From Phoenix dactylifera (taxonomy: Eukaryota; Streptophyta; Magnoliopsida; Arecales; Arecaceae), in the NCBI RefSeq assembly GCF_009389715.1, contig NW_024068216.1:33501-97500 (forward strand): a DNA stretch of 64,000 nt. The letters run 5' to 3'. This document shows, piece by piece, positions 1 to 12,600 of the stretch; position 1 is the stretch's first letter, and every line of letters begins with the position of its first letter. The position numbers and the translations under genes are program-made. A model generated the notes under the pieces. It did no database searches, had not been told where the DNA came from, and saw only the letters and a program-made list of their open reading frames with translations.

Positions 1-3000
1 CCCAATAACAATGATACAGAGAGTCCTATGGAACCAGAGATGCTGTATGTAGACCTATTGGAAAATCTATAGAAGACAAGGATTAAAAAATTGAGCATAT
101 CAACCCAAAATCATGCTGTACTCTACCACACAGGCCAGCTCCCATGCCAGCTGGCCATCAATGCAGTAACTATTCTCATAAACTGAATGCTTGGTAGAAG
201 ACAATCACCATACTAAGTTAATCATTAGACGACTAGTCAACTTGGCATATAAGATCTCTAGGAAAAAGACAATCATCATTTGAATCAAAACCAAGATCTC
301 ATGATCCTATTATTTTTCTAATTGAAATCATTAACCATCTAGTCCAGTCTTCAGCACAAAAGGAAACTAGACTCACATAAAAGAAGACAGATTAAAAAAA
401 GTATTATACTACTGCATAATGAACAGTTGGAGGAAAGCACTGATAACTGAGCAAGAAAGGAGTCAAAATTATGTAAGAACAAGTCTTGGAAATTATTTGT
501 ATTTAAATTCAAAATAACACCCCCTAGGCCCTAGGGTCAAGTAGGTGAAAAAAGAGAAAGAAAAGAAAACAAATTAAGAGAGAAGAAAAGCATATATGGA
601 GCCCAAGAAGGAAGTGCGAGTAGTGTGAAAAGGCCAAACATATGGCACTGGCTGCAGCCTGTTAAGAACATAGCACCATGCCCTAACTGCTTAAGATCTA
701 GAAGATGATTAAAAGCTCCACCAAGATAATATGATAAAGAGGAATGCAACAAGAACAAAGGGTCGGATGGGATGGAACAGGGCTTTTTATCTACACTAAC
801 TTAAGAAGGATTACTAGAAAGGACTATAAGCAAAAAGAATTTCAAGCGAAAAAGGAATATGAGTCATATGACAATTGTGAACATCTGTGTTGGATGAGAT
901 GGGGTACAGTTGTTTGTCTAGGAGTTGGATCCATCTCTATACCTCAATGTATAGAGACTCAGCTGAAAAGGATCTGAAAAATGAATGTTGGTAATGTGGA
1001 CACAACTCATCATTATATGAATGCTCCTTTGTGGGTATGCATACTCCCCTAGACAAATTATATCCCTCTTTAAGTATAAATAAATCAAAAGGAGTGACTT
1101 TACTATATTTACGGAAATAATTCTGATTGATGGTTCACAAACATCCATCAAATGTTCCTTTTACAAGCAATGATTTGCAGCACTATTCGAATTAGCTGAT
1201 GAATTACCTAGGACATTGGGCCCTGCTAATGACCCAAGCCAACCTTTCATGAGTTGCACCATTACCTACTGAAAAGAAAAAGTAAGGCACATAGCATGAC
1301 TCCTCATTAAATTGCAACTTCAAGCACCTAAAATTAATTATATGGTAACTTCCATTCCAAATTAGTGGGGTCAGCTTACCATTTATAATCTGGATATTCC
1401 TGTGTTTTGAGTGCTGAAACCTTTCAGGGCAAGTGCTATGCTTCACATGCTTTGGTTTTATTCTGCATTTATTACACTAGCATGCAATTTATTAATTCAG
1501 AAAATTCCTACTATAAAAATATTTATTTAGTTGTACACTATTTTATACTTGAAAGGACTTCTAATTGAACTGTGGTACTTAAAATTATATCATTCACAAG
1601 CCAAAGAATTTAACCAAGTCTGAAACTAATTCATATGAAAATAGAAAATAAAAATAGAACACCACTGATTACCTTCTCCTCCATCAATGATAATCTAGCA
1701 TTACCAGTCTCTTATATAATGCATCGTCATTGAGAGTTTTCTAGCACCTCTCTCCCTTAACAAAGATAGATATACCCAACAAGGAGAAAAAGAGTCAGGT
1801 TAAGAAGAAAAAAGAAAAAAGCATAAGAGAAGGGAATCATGTCATGCCATGCAATATCAAATCACTTGCATGTACCTATCACAAATTCACAACAACTAAT
1901 AAAAGAATCAAATCGTCACCAAATTGGTCAATGCTTTATTAGCAACTGAGCCAAGATATAGAACCAAGGTTTGCTATACCGTACCGAATCGAGCGGTACG
2001 GGACGTGCCATATCATACCAGTTCGGTACTTGATACGCCGAACCGGCCTTATATCATACCGTATCAACACAGTGATAGGTTGGCAGTGGTACGGAACCCG
2101 GTACTGAGACAGTGTACCTTATATAGAACCCTAAGCAAAATTTTCAAGACTAGGAGCATGGGCAACATGCAAAAAGCATAACAAAGCCAAGATGTATGAC
2201 CCCAAAAACAAACATACACAATCACCAAGACCTTTAGCTAATAATGCAATTGTGAATCTAGCATTAGGAAGCCCAAAGAAGCTCTAAAACCAAAATGATA
2301 TACTTTGCCAATTATGTTTTGTGATGTTAATGCAAAGGTAATTTAACACAACAATAAAGTGTAGAACCTATTATGTGATGTTTTGTTTTGTGTAATCTCA
2401 AGTCATGGCTGCTAATGCTACGATTGAACTGCTAGCTTCAAAGTGAGACATCCACAAGAGGCTTCTCCAAACCATACCTCGGACACACTTGCACTCTTTC
2501 AAGACTTTCTCTTTTCAGAATAATGAAATAGCTCCAGAGTGGTAATTACATATAGAAGAACAAACTTTTGCAAAGTGACTTTCTTTGTGAAAAGTGAATT
2601 ATTGATGAGACCTTTCTTCTGCAGTTTAGTATTGCAAATCACCACATTGTCGAATCAAAGGAAATCCCAAGCGGGCAAGAAGAGCATGACTCACCAACAA
2701 TTTTGTCATCATCATATGCACAAATGCGCTAGCCTCATCTGAGAAACTTAGTCAAGTATCCTAACAAGTGATGTCATGCAAACATGCACAATCAGTCCAT
2801 CTTTAGATTTTGATTTGATTTGTGATTTATCAGATAGACTCGTGGATAACATGGCACCCATTTATTGTTTTGATCACCACATCATCTTTATTTCGAAAAA
2901 TCCTTGCTTCAAGGGTAACAAGCTAGCCATATTCTGCTTTACAAACCCCTCATAAGCCAAAGCAATGTATAACGAAAATTAAAAAAATGGCACCACACAA

Positions 3001-3790
3001 CCCTTTCTCCTCAAGCAATGCAACCCCCAGCACTATCATTGCCTTTCGGAACTGAACTTCCCAGCTGTGAAGAAATCTTTGGCACAAACAGAGCAGACAG
3101 GCATGAGCTTATTTGAGACATGTGAAATAGCACCACAAAAAAGAAATCAGCACCTACAGAGCATGAGAAAAGAAGAACTTGCAATTCTATGAAACATCAG
3201 TTGCTCAAAACAATAACATTCATCTTTCACTTTGTGGATACCATCAAAAGTAAAACAACAGTCAAAAAAGGTTGGGGGACAGTCGGAACATCACCAAGCC
3301 GGTCGACGAGCCGACCACAAACGGCTCAATCAGCACCCGAGTCAAGAAATAGAATGTCATGCCAAGGCCCATGGACAGCACGATGAGGGTGCACCGAAGC
3401 CCCGAAATGATCGCCAGATAACAAGCATGGACAGTCATCAGATCATACCCGCCCTGCCCACAAGAACGCTGGAGAAGACAAAAGTCTCCAAGGCCGAGCC
3501 GGATGCCCCTCGTCGTGTCAAACAGCTCAATATCTGACGAACGCCAGAAGGAGAAGAAGAGGAAGAACAATGACTCCTCCTCCCAGTCCTAGCAGCAGTC
3601 TGGTGCGGCGCATTGCCTCTGATATCTGGATGGCATCAAGGGGGACCTCTCCTCATCAGGATCCTCAATTTCAATGACGGCGTGATCGGAATCGGAGTTC
3701 CGGTTATTGATGGCCGGTCGGCTATCGGGAGGGGATTGACGACGGGCTGGAGCTCGACGGACCCGAAGGAAGCGGCAGGGGTGGCCGGGA
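1..3790. repeat. Segmental duplication, copy 1 (continues left of the window)
   Basis: This block aligns almost throughout with 23561-27466. Similarity is visible from the first bases and ends near 3790, inside the presenilin-like pseudogene. The copies differ by many substitutions and several indels. For example, about 190 bases around 2985-3180 have no counterpart in copy 2, and copy 2 has extra sequence near 26740. Apart from the pseudogene and a palindromic GGTAC-rich element, I recognise no gene in 1-3260. The open frames there are short, lie in AT-rich DNA and are not conserved between the copies. Confidence 0.9.
1966..2135. repeat. Palindromic GGTAC-rich element, MITE-like
   Basis: This GC-richer island in AT-rich DNA contains many short inverted words of the type CGGTACGG, GGTACC and CATACC, so that it can fold on itself. 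The same element lies in the other duplicate at 25683-25890, where it is longer. I could not define terminal inverted repeats or a target duplication, so assignment as a MITE is an inference from composition and self-complementarity. Confidence 0.4.
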
Positions 3791-4024
3791 GGAGGCGACA
3801 GCGGGGCGGGCCTCGTAGATGAAGGCGGGGAGGTCGTCGTCGCGGTAAGAGGCGAGGTCGACGAGGATGCGGAGGGGACCGCGGTAAGAGAGCACGGCGA
3901 GGGCGAGGAGGAGGGACCAGGTGGTCCACTTGGGGAGCTTGGTAAGCCAGGCGGCGACGATGACGCCGAGGGAAACGGTGTGGGACTGGCGGAGGAGGAT
4001 GGGACGGCGGCGAGGACAATTCAT
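3262..4024 (-). pseudogene. Presenilin-like pseudogene, copy 1 (gamma-secretase catalytic subunit family)
   Basis: Presenilins are multi-pass aspartyl proteases with one catalytic Asp in a YD motif and one in GxGD. Read on the minus strand, this locus shows a presenilin transmembrane stretch (VIVAAWLTKLPKWTTW), then GPLRILVDLA and LPAFIYEARP. A variable loop follows, then RLGLGDF, YDLMTV-ACYLAIISG, and the C-terminal FYFLTRVLIEPFVVGSST ending in LVMF. It is broken in several ways. The first 150 or so residues of the family are absent. The segment that should carry the YD motif is deleted between ALAV and GPLR. The loop changes frame. The segment after GLGDF is read in a shifted frame. Part of the penultimate membrane segment is missing. 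Plant presenilin genes are often intronless, so lack of introns does not prove retroposition. It is very unlikely to make an active protease. Confidence 0.85.
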
Positions 4025-6682
4025 GGTAGGGTACGATTATATTTATTTATATTAAAATATCATAATTATGTTATTGTTGTTATCTGTCTTCTGCGCTTAG
4101 AAATAGCTTTGAGAACAATTTATTTGCTGGGGTCTATCGCCCCATTCCATACATCTTGCATTATCATCTCCAAATTTTGGTCACTCGATTGGCTCGTCAC
4201 TATTATAGCCAAATTCTGCCTCTTTAACTTATAACTCCCCATTTAAATGGAATTTATTATGGCCATACCCCAGCTCGGCAAGAATCATACGATTTCATCT
4301 GACTTTACTTTTTCCAATCTTGTCCATATGGCATCTACTCATGGACTCTGGCTAAATTGTCGAGAGATGGTGTAAAAAGCTATGTACCTAGTTTGGATTT
4401 CAAAAAAAGGATGGGATGGAATCAACTAAGAGGAAGCTTATTTTCCTCCAAAATTGTGAAGGAGACATCTCTTTGGCTTAAAAAAATCTTTTTATTTGTC
4501 TACCATCTCTGCTACATTTAGTGGATTCATGACTAAACTCCGTGTATAATTGGAGTCCTATAATTGGACTCTAGGCAAAATCTTCACCTGTGGCCCTGTT
4601 CATATTTTCAGGATTATATCTATATTGAGAGCAGTCCATGAAACCTGTCCATGTTTCTTGTAAAATATAAAAGTCTAACATGTTTTGGGAGAGAAGCAGG
4701 CCATGGGAAGGCTTCATGTCATATGTGAAACGATTCCATCTTTCCACTATTTGCAAATAAATTTAATCTTTCAGTCACATAAATTTGATGTTAACTATAT
4801 TTATTTTTAGAATTTCAAAAATTGATAAGCGAAGAGAAAGCATATGAGAGTTGATTTTATTAAAATTAATGGAATTTCTTTCTTATGAGAGCAAATTGAT
4901 CCACATGAATATCTTATGTATTCTTCCTTATTACTGTTTTGTTCCCATTAAAATTTTCTTGGGTTACCCTATCTTTGCATCAAGCCATATGCATCAAACA
5001 TGATATTAAGTTTTAATGTATATATGATGCAAAATATTGGGAGCGACTCCTTTTTCTTCTATTTATTTGAGTGGTAGGGAGGGATTTACTATTTTTATTT
5101 TCTTGACTCACATTGAGAGTGCATGCATTAGGAGCGAATTCTCCTTTCTTTTCTTGTTTCTTCACCTCTCTTTCTATGAAAGAACAAGTGTATAGCATCA
5201 GTCAAAAACTAGTTTTCTACATACAACAACCGATAAACTGTTGTATAATTCACAAAGTCCTACTTAAAACATTAACTCTAAGAATAATCTACCATTTGAA
5301 TGGCTAACCAATCGAAGATGAACTAATTGGATCTTCATATAGAGTTCATATTCGACAAGTAAAGTGAAATTGAGAGAGAGAGAGAAGAAAGATCGAGAGA
5401 TATAAAGAGAGAGAGGAGACAGGCAGAGAGAGAGAGAATAGAGAGATTGGAGGTGAGAGAGGAGATCAAAGGAGAGAAGAGGGAGATTGTGAGAGAGAGA
5501 AGGTTGGTAGAGGAGAGAGAGTGAGTGAGAGAGATAAAGGTGTGCACAGAAGGGGGAGAGAAGAAAGCGAATTTGCACAATTAATGTATCATAATCCTTC
5601 CTTCTTGAGAATAGGCATTATCAGGAAAGGCTCTAAAGTGAGGCACCCCATCTAATCCTACACACAAAAGTCTAGGCTTGTATTTTTGAAAAGGGCCTGA
5701 GACATCATGTGCTTACTGAGTAGGTGCATGGTCCTTAGGGTTAGAAACCAAAAGTTAAGCCCCTTTTGCACAGTCCAGAATACTACAGTTAGGGCTTGGA
5801 TAGTTGAAGAACTCCCTAAGCAATTAGGTCAAAAAGTCTTTATATCAAGTCAATTAATAGTTAATTCTATTCATTGAGATCAGAAAATCAAACTAAAGAA
5901 ATCAAAAGAAGAATGAAAAAGGGAGCTTCTACAATAGTGGGTCATCATCGGCATGATCCAACTCGCTCTCTTCATTCTAGAGGAGATCCCCTGGAGATCT
6001 CCCCTAGCATAGACCCTTCTTTGCTCTAAGCTTTCTTGGATCCTAAACTGGAATTGTTCCTTGAATTTGGAAAACCTAGATTCAAGAGAATGGGGGTAGA
6101 AGAAGGAAAAAGAAGAGGAGGAGAACCAAAGCTAAGAGGAACCTAAGCAAAAGCTAAGAGATCAAATGAAAGAGGGATAATAAAGGTTTCCAATTCTCTC
6201 CTCCAAGGAGGTATTCATAGCTACAGAAGGGATGACTTAATAGTGGAGTTTTATTTCTTTTTTGAATTAGAAAAAGGGTTCCGATAATACTTATCAAGTA
6301 GTATTTTAGGACTAGTTTAAAGAGAGAGCCATGGATCAAAACTTGGTCCAATGGATGGGATACTCTTTCCTACATCTGATGGCTAGGAGTGCTTTTTTTT
6401 AAATTTTAGGAGAGAGTCAGAATTCAAAATTATTAGATCTATCTAATATTCTCACCATTTCTTCTATTTTTTTAAAGATATTGGATGGATCTTTAGAATT
6501 TTTTGGATTAATTTTTGTTAGTAGGAGTAGAAATGTCCAAAATATAAAATTTTAGCAAGAATATTAAGAGGAAGACACTGTGTTGTAACTTTGAGCTCAC
6601 ATTGATCTTGTTGGAGCTAGTTTAAAAAATCATCAAATTTAGGCTCAAAAGTAAACCATATTAGGTCCAATCGAATTGCATG
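4025..6682. other. Intergenic stretch without a recognisable gene
   Basis: AT-rich sequence with only short, unsupported open frames. The one clear structure is the GA-rich tract listed separately. The part from about 5900 to 6680 became the insertion site of the gypsy element. It resembles decayed repeat sequence, but no diagnostic motif was found. Confidence 0.6.
5370..5560. repeat. GA-rich purine tract (GAGA-type microsatellite)
   Basis: Almost pure purine on the plus strand, made of irregular GAGAGA runs with a few interruptions. It creates an artefactual Leu/Ser-rich open frame on the minus strand. Such tracts can bind GAGA-type factors in plants, but nothing here ties it to a gene. Confidence 0.85.
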
Positions 6683-6959
6683 TGGAGTGTAATGTCCGGG
6701 CCCACAACCTACTAGGCCCAATAGAAAAATAGGCCCAGTTAAGGGTTGGGCCCAAATTTTACTGTAGCCAGTATAATGATTATTATTAAAAAAAAAAAAA
6801 AAACGAAGGGATAAGACCGACAGGGAAGGGTGACCCCCACCCCTGCTGGCAGTCGATGCCGGCGCACCGGAGACAGAGGGGGCGGCGGCCATTCCCGGAG
6901 AGGGGAGGCATGGAGCGGATGGGACCTCTCAGAGAGGGGGGTCTCATCTTCTAAACCAC

Positions 6960-6967
6960 TATTTAAG
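6960..6967 (+). promoter_or_regulatory. Probable TATA box of the gypsy LTR promoter
   Basis: TATTTAAG, followed about 30 bp later by a purine-rich leader (around 6990-7030), sits 270 bp into the LTR, a suitable place for the U3/R boundary. An identical copy is in the 3' LTR. Transcription start is inferred, not seen. Confidence 0.45.
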
Positions 6968-8088
6968 TCCCTGCCGGCAACCCTAAGTCGGAGGCCCCCA
7001 AGAACACTGAAAGAGAGAGAGCCGAAGCCCTGGAGCCTAAGGCGGAAGAGCCCTGAAGCTCCAAGAGGAAGGAGGGACTACGAGGGGGAGGAACGGCCCA
7101 ACGGTAACCAGCAAAAATCCAGGTAAGTGGCCCTTAGGTTAAATAATAAAGTTTTAGGGAGTGGAGATACCCCTCTGTAGGGTATTCTCCCCTCTGTTTC
7201 ACTGATGAAACAGAGGGGAGGAGACTGGCACAGAGAGGAAGGAGACCGGCACGGGAGAGAAGAACAGGAGGAGGGCCGTGGGCCGGACCCACAGGCTGCG
7301 GGCCGGACCAACAGGCCGCGGGCCGGCCTGAGAACGGCCCAAGCCGAGCCCACGCCACCCGGGCCGAGCCCAGCCGGACTCGGCCTGCGGGTGACAGGCC
7401 CCGGCCGTGGCTGCCCTAGGGCTGAGGGGCAGCCAAGGGCCGCCGGGTCTGCCGTGCCGGCGACCAACGCGGCCTCAAGGCCGCCAGCCTCAGCCGAGCC
7501 CCACCTCTCCGCCGGCCGAGAGGTGGTGGCGAGACTCCCACAAAAAAAAAAAAGAAAAAAAAAAAAAAAGAGAAGAAAACGGAAGAGGAAGAAGAACAAG
7601 GAAAAGAAAAAAAAAAAAAAAAAAAGAAGAAGAAGAGGGGGATACTTACCGCGGACCACGGCCTTACCTCGCCGTGGTCGGAGCCGGAGAAGTTCTCCCG
7701 AAGGAGATCGGCCTCGATCCCACCTCCCGGCTCTTCTCCTCTCCTCCGGCACCACTTCGAAGGAGAGGGAAAGGGCCGGCCTCCCACCGTCGCCGCCCCG
7801 AAGGGGAAACACCACTCCGGGCTGGTAGATCTGGCCGGGGAGGGTTCGGTGAAGGTCGGAAGGAGGAGGAGGCGGTAGATCCGGCCGGCGGAGAAGAAGA
7901 AGGCCACAGATCTGGCCGGAGGAGAAGAAGGGGAGCCGGAGAAGAGGGCCGGAAGCATGGGCTTCGGTAGAGACAAAGAAGGTGAAGAGGCGGAAGCCTC
8001 TGGAAGGGGGGAGAAAGAACTCGATAACGGGTTCGCGGGTCGGATCCGAATCCGAACCCGCAACCCGTTAAGCCCAAAGAAAAAGAAA

Positions 8089-8120
<32 letters not shown>

Positions 8121-8527
8121 AAAAGGGAAAGGGTTTAGCCAAATTTGACTAAACCCGAGCCCAATCAAATTGGGCTAAGTCTGGACAAGCCAGACTATAA
8201 ATTAAACCAAAATTAAAGCCCAATTTAAGCCAATGTAATTAATTTGGGGGCCAAATTGATCCCGGATTGACCCTGACTCAGGCCCAAACGGGTCACAGTG
8301 ACCCTAAACCCGAAATTAAACCCAATTAAGCTGGGAATTAAGCTTAGTGGCCAATCGGAAGGCCAATTAAGACTTATGAGCCCAGCCAAGACCCCAATAC
8401 AGAGGAATTAGGCTTGGGCTAAATTTCAGATAGAAAAGGAAATAATATATTGTTATTATGACATGATTGTAGGTGACTTAGGACACGTCACCAGGACGCA
8501 GGAGACCTAGGAGAAAGGCGAATCACT

Positions 8528-9222
8528 GTAAGTAACCTGTTCTAATCCTATTATAGATCATGTCATGTTATTAATGTTTTCCTAAGCATTTATTTTAAGT
8601 ACATATGTTTCATGCATGATATGTTACAATGCATAAGTAACTTGCATGATCCCAGAAGCTATGGCTATGTATGCAACCTGATGATATTGATATTTTAATC
8701 ATGCATGTAAGTTTATAAAGTCTTAGCTAGCCCCAGAGGCACTATAATGGGCTCAAAGATGCTACTGAGAATGACTGAGCCGCCAGTGGCTGAATAGTAA
8801 CTGAGCTGCCCCGCCAGTGGCTGAATAGTAACTGAGCCTGCCCCGCCAGTGGCTGAATTGGAATTGGGCCTGCCCCGCCAGTGGCTGAATAGTAACTGAG
8901 CTGCCCCGCCAGTGGCTGAATAGTAACTGAGCTGGCCCCGCCAGTGGTCGAGTCTGACTTCGCAGTAGCATCCGAGAGAATGGACCACGGCATGCCGGGG
9001 CACGGTTTCATATGCATATTTTATGAAAATTTTGTGATTTGCACTACTGCTTTGTTTAAATTGCATACTTATTATGCCAGGATGATTATTAGATAAACAT
9101 GCATGTCAGCTTCTCAAAACCCTGATTTACATGTTTAGTCTATTGGTTGATCCGGTAGGATTATGCAGGATTACTTACTGAGCCGTGTAGCTCACATCTG
9201 TTTATGTTTCGTTTTCTTTCAG
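8528..9222 (+). other. Candidate intron inside the gypsy LTR leader
   Basis: A donor-like GTAAGTAACCTG at 8528 and an acceptor-like TTTTCTTTCAG ending at 9222 enclose the minisatellite. The related LTR at 47283-50653 has the same pair of signals on its minus strand (donor at 48829, acceptor at 47492), again enclosing its minisatellite. A second strong donor-like site, AG then GTAAGT, lies at 7123. Splicing is an inference; only the signals and their conservation are visible. Confidence 0.35.
8774..8950 (+). repeat. 30-bp minisatellite in the 5' LTR
   Basis: Five to six tandem units of about 30 bp, core CGCCAGTGGCTGAATAGTAA followed by CTGAGC and a C/G-rich joint. One unit is diverged. The same array occurs at 16198-16375 in the 3' LTR, and a related array lies in the other gypsy LTR at 47790-48395. 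Confidence 0.95.
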
Positions 9223-9502
9223 ATCCTCACCAGTGATCGCCATCAGACATGTTTTTATTTTGTTACAGAGCTTCGTATTTTTGGAGAAGCTTATATACTT
9301 CTGTACATATGAATAGCCTAGAAGTTCTGTATTTTTGGTTTCAAACTTGAAGGTTGTACTGCAAAACTTTTAATATATATATATATAAGTTTGAATCCTT
9401 TTGGCTACCTGTTACCCCTGTATGAGGCTGCGTGCTACTGTAGGCGATAGTCGGCAATAGCACGGCCGTGTCACGGATCCGGGTCCGGGGCGTGACATCT
9501 AG

Positions 9503-9515
9503 TGGTATCAGAGCC
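9503..9515 (+). other. Primer-binding site of the gypsy element
   Basis: TGGTATCAGAGCC, complementary to the 3' end of plant initiator methionine tRNA, lies 5 bases after the end of the 5' LTR. Confidence 0.95.
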
Positions 9516-9659
9516 TTAGGTTAAACAATAGAATAACCATAAAATGCCTAAGGAAAAGGGTAGTTAAGAATGTCACCGTTATAGAAAATGTTATAATATG
9601 CTAGTTATCATAACCTCACTTTAAAAAAATTTTGACTGCTAGGTGATCATTAGGAAGAT

Positions 9660-12600
9660 ATGGATGACGACCGGAGACCACCCTCCCCGGAGCCCAGCGA
9701 GCGGTCAGTTTCCCCGGATACTCCACGGTCTGCAGCAGGTCAGGCAGGCCTAGCCGGAGTGTATCAGCTTATGGCGCAAGTGCTGCAACAGCAGCAGATG
9801 ATGCAGTTGGCCGCTATGCCATCAGCAGACTCCTGCTATGAGAGGTTCCGCCGACTGAACCCCCCGACCTTTGAGGGTGGGTCTGACCCTATGGCGGCTG
9901 AAACATGGATCCGGGAGATAGAAAAGATGTTCCGAGCCCTCCACTTTCCTGATGAGGTGACAGTCCGGCTGGCGACCTCTATGCTGACAGGAAACGCCGA
10001 ATACTGGTGGACGGCCATGGAGACGGCTTATGCCGTTGACAGACTCACCTGGAGGGACTTTAAGGGGATGTTTTACAATCAATACTTTCCGGACTCAGTG
10101 CACCTGGCGAAGCAGAATGAGTTTTTGACACTAACCCAGACTGACCAGATGTCCGTTCTGGAGTACGCCAATAAATTTAACGAACTGGGACGATTTTGCC
10201 CCCAGTTCATGGAGGATGAGAGAAGTAAGGTGAACCGGTTTGAGCAGGGATTGAGGTACGGGATTCGGTCCCGAATATCCTCCCATTTATTCTCAAGCTA
10301 CAAAGATGTACTGGACCGAGCCTTGAAGGTTGAGGCTGACCTGATACGGTCCGGGAGAGAGAGGGAGGACCTGAAGAGGACCCGGTCATCAGGAGCACCG
10401 AGTAGTGGGGCTGGAGGCAGCAAGGGGGCTGTGCCCAAGAAGAGACAGAGTAGAGGCTGCCCCACCTGTGGCGGAAACCACAGGGGTACCTGCATGAAGA
10501 AGACCGGAGCTTGTTATTCTTGCGGGCAGACAGGACACATCGCCCGCAACTGCCCTAGCCGAAAGAAGGACGAGCCCCGACATACTGCACCAGAGGACCA
10601 GAGATCGAGGGGTAACCCTCGGGTTTTCGCACTGACTCGACAGGATGCCAGTGCTAGCGATCAAGTGGTGACAGGTACACTTCTGGTCAACTTGATTCCT
10701 GCCCTCATTCTATTTGATTCTGGTTCTACGCATTCTTTCGTGTCGGTTAGCTTTTCCAGACAATTACATAGCACATCTGAGAAATTAGTGGAACCATGGC
10801 ATGTTGCTACACCCCTTCAGAAAACCGCAATTGTTGACATTAAATATAAAGATTGCATAATTCAGATAGGGGAAAAAGAATTAGAGACAAATCTTTTACA
10901 GCTTGACATGCAAGACTTTGATATTATCTTGGGCATGGACTGGATGTCACAGTATCACGCCCACATTGATTGTTACCACAAGAGGGTGGTATTTCGGATA
11001 CCTGGGGAGCAAGAATTTTTCTTTCAGGGCGATATACCCCTTCAAGATGCTCCTACACTACACTTTATTTCTGCCTTGAAAGCTGGAAAGGCTGTGAGAA
11101 AAGGGTGTATGGCCTATCTGGCCTGTGTAATGGATACCCAGAAAGAGACCAAACTGGAAGATATTCCAGTAGTCAGAAAATATCCGGATGTCTTCCCGGA
11201 GGAATTACCAGGATTACCCCCAGACCGAGAGATCGAATTCACAATCGACCTCGCACCAGGAGAGGGGCCAGTCTCCAAGGCTCCTTACCGGATGGCCCCT
11301 GCTGAGTTAAGGGAATTGAAGGTACAACTACAAGAACTCCTGGATAAAAAGTTCATCCAGCCCAGTGCGTCGCCATGGGGAGCTCCTGTCCTATTTGTGA
11401 AAAAGAAAGACGGGAGTATGCGACTATGCATCGATTACCGGGAATTGAACAAGATAACCATAAAGAACAAATATCCCCTACCACGGATCGATGACCTGTT
11501 TGATCAGCTGCAAGGCGCCCAGGTCTTCTCCAAGATAGATTTGAGGTCAGGCTACCATCAGCTGAAGATCAAATCTGAGGATGTGCCAAAAACTGCATTT
11601 CGAACCAGGTATGGGCATTATGAATTTCTGGTTATGCCTTTTGGACTGACCAATGCCCCGGCTGCATTTATGGACTTGATGAACAGAGTCTTTAAACAAT
11701 ATTTGGATCAGTTCGTGATAGTTTTTATCGATGACATTTTGATATACTCAAAGAGTCGGAAGGAACATGAAGACCATCTGGGGGTAGTGCTACAAATCCT
11801 TCGAGAGAAGAGACTGTACGCCAAGCTGAACAAATGTGAGTTCTGGCTGGACAGTGTGGCGTTCCTCGGCCATATAATCTCCAAGGAAGGAGTGTCAGTG
11901 GACCCCAAGAAGATAGAAGCGGTGGTGGATTGGCCTCGTCCCACCAACGCCAAGGAAATAAGAAGCTTTTTGGGATTAGCCGGGTATTACCGGCGATTTG
12001 TGGAAGGGTTCTCCAAAATAGCTACCCCTTTGACCCAGTTGACTAAGAAACGGGCCAAGTTTATCTGGGACGGCAAGTGTGAGAGGAGCTTCCAGGAGCT
12101 TAAACAAAGGTTAGTTTCTGCCCCAATTTTGACATTACCGTCCTTAACTGGAGAATTTACCATCTACAGTGATGCTTCCAAGAACGGGCTAGGCTGTGTG
12201 CTGATGCAAGATGGCAAGGTGGTAGCCTATGCCTCGAGACAGCTGAAACCCTATGAACAGAATTACCCGACACATGACCTAGAGTTGGCCGCAGTAGTGT
12301 TCGCCTTGAAACTTTGGAGACATTATTTGTATGGCGAACACTGTGATGTGTACACCGACCACAAGAGCCTGAAGTATATATTCACCCAGAAGGAATTGAA
12401 TATGAGGCAAAGAAGGTGGTTGGAACTCTTGAAGGATTATGACCTGAGTATTAAATACCACCCAGGAAAGGCCAACGTGGTGGCGGATGCCCTAAGCAGA
12501 AAGTCAGTTATAAGCTCCGCCGCTTTACTCACCACTCAACCACAGATTCAGAAGGATCTCGATGAAATGCAGGTTGAGGTGGTTACCCAAACTACAAAAA

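Larger units (their letters stand above)
6688..9497 (+). repeat. 5' LTR of the gypsy element
   Basis: About 2.81 kb, TG...CA ends. In order it holds: a start region rich in GGGCCC; a TATTTAAG box; a GC-rich stretch (about 7260-7510); A-rich purine runs (7541-7640) and AAAAAG hexamer repeats (about 8080-8125); a 30-bp minisatellite (8774-8950); and a run of TA dinucleotides near 9370. The open frames inside it (Lys/Arg-rich or Pro/Leu-rich) are compositional and are repeated in the 3' LTR, so none is called as a gene. Confidence 0.97.

Noticed and set aside
5264-5580. Leu/Ser-rich minus-strand frames
   Set aside because: Translation of the GA-rich tract.
7078-8168. Long open frames on both strands inside the gypsy LTR (up to 250 codons) and their copies at 14504-15566
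   Set aside because: They consist of homopolymer-derived Lys, Phe or Pro/Arg runs in GC- or A-rich LTR DNA, overlap each other on both strands and change with poly-A length.
8713-9066. Open frames with repeated SHWRGQ-type peptides in the LTR
   Set aside because: They are the minisatellite translated in three frames; no start context or conserved domain.
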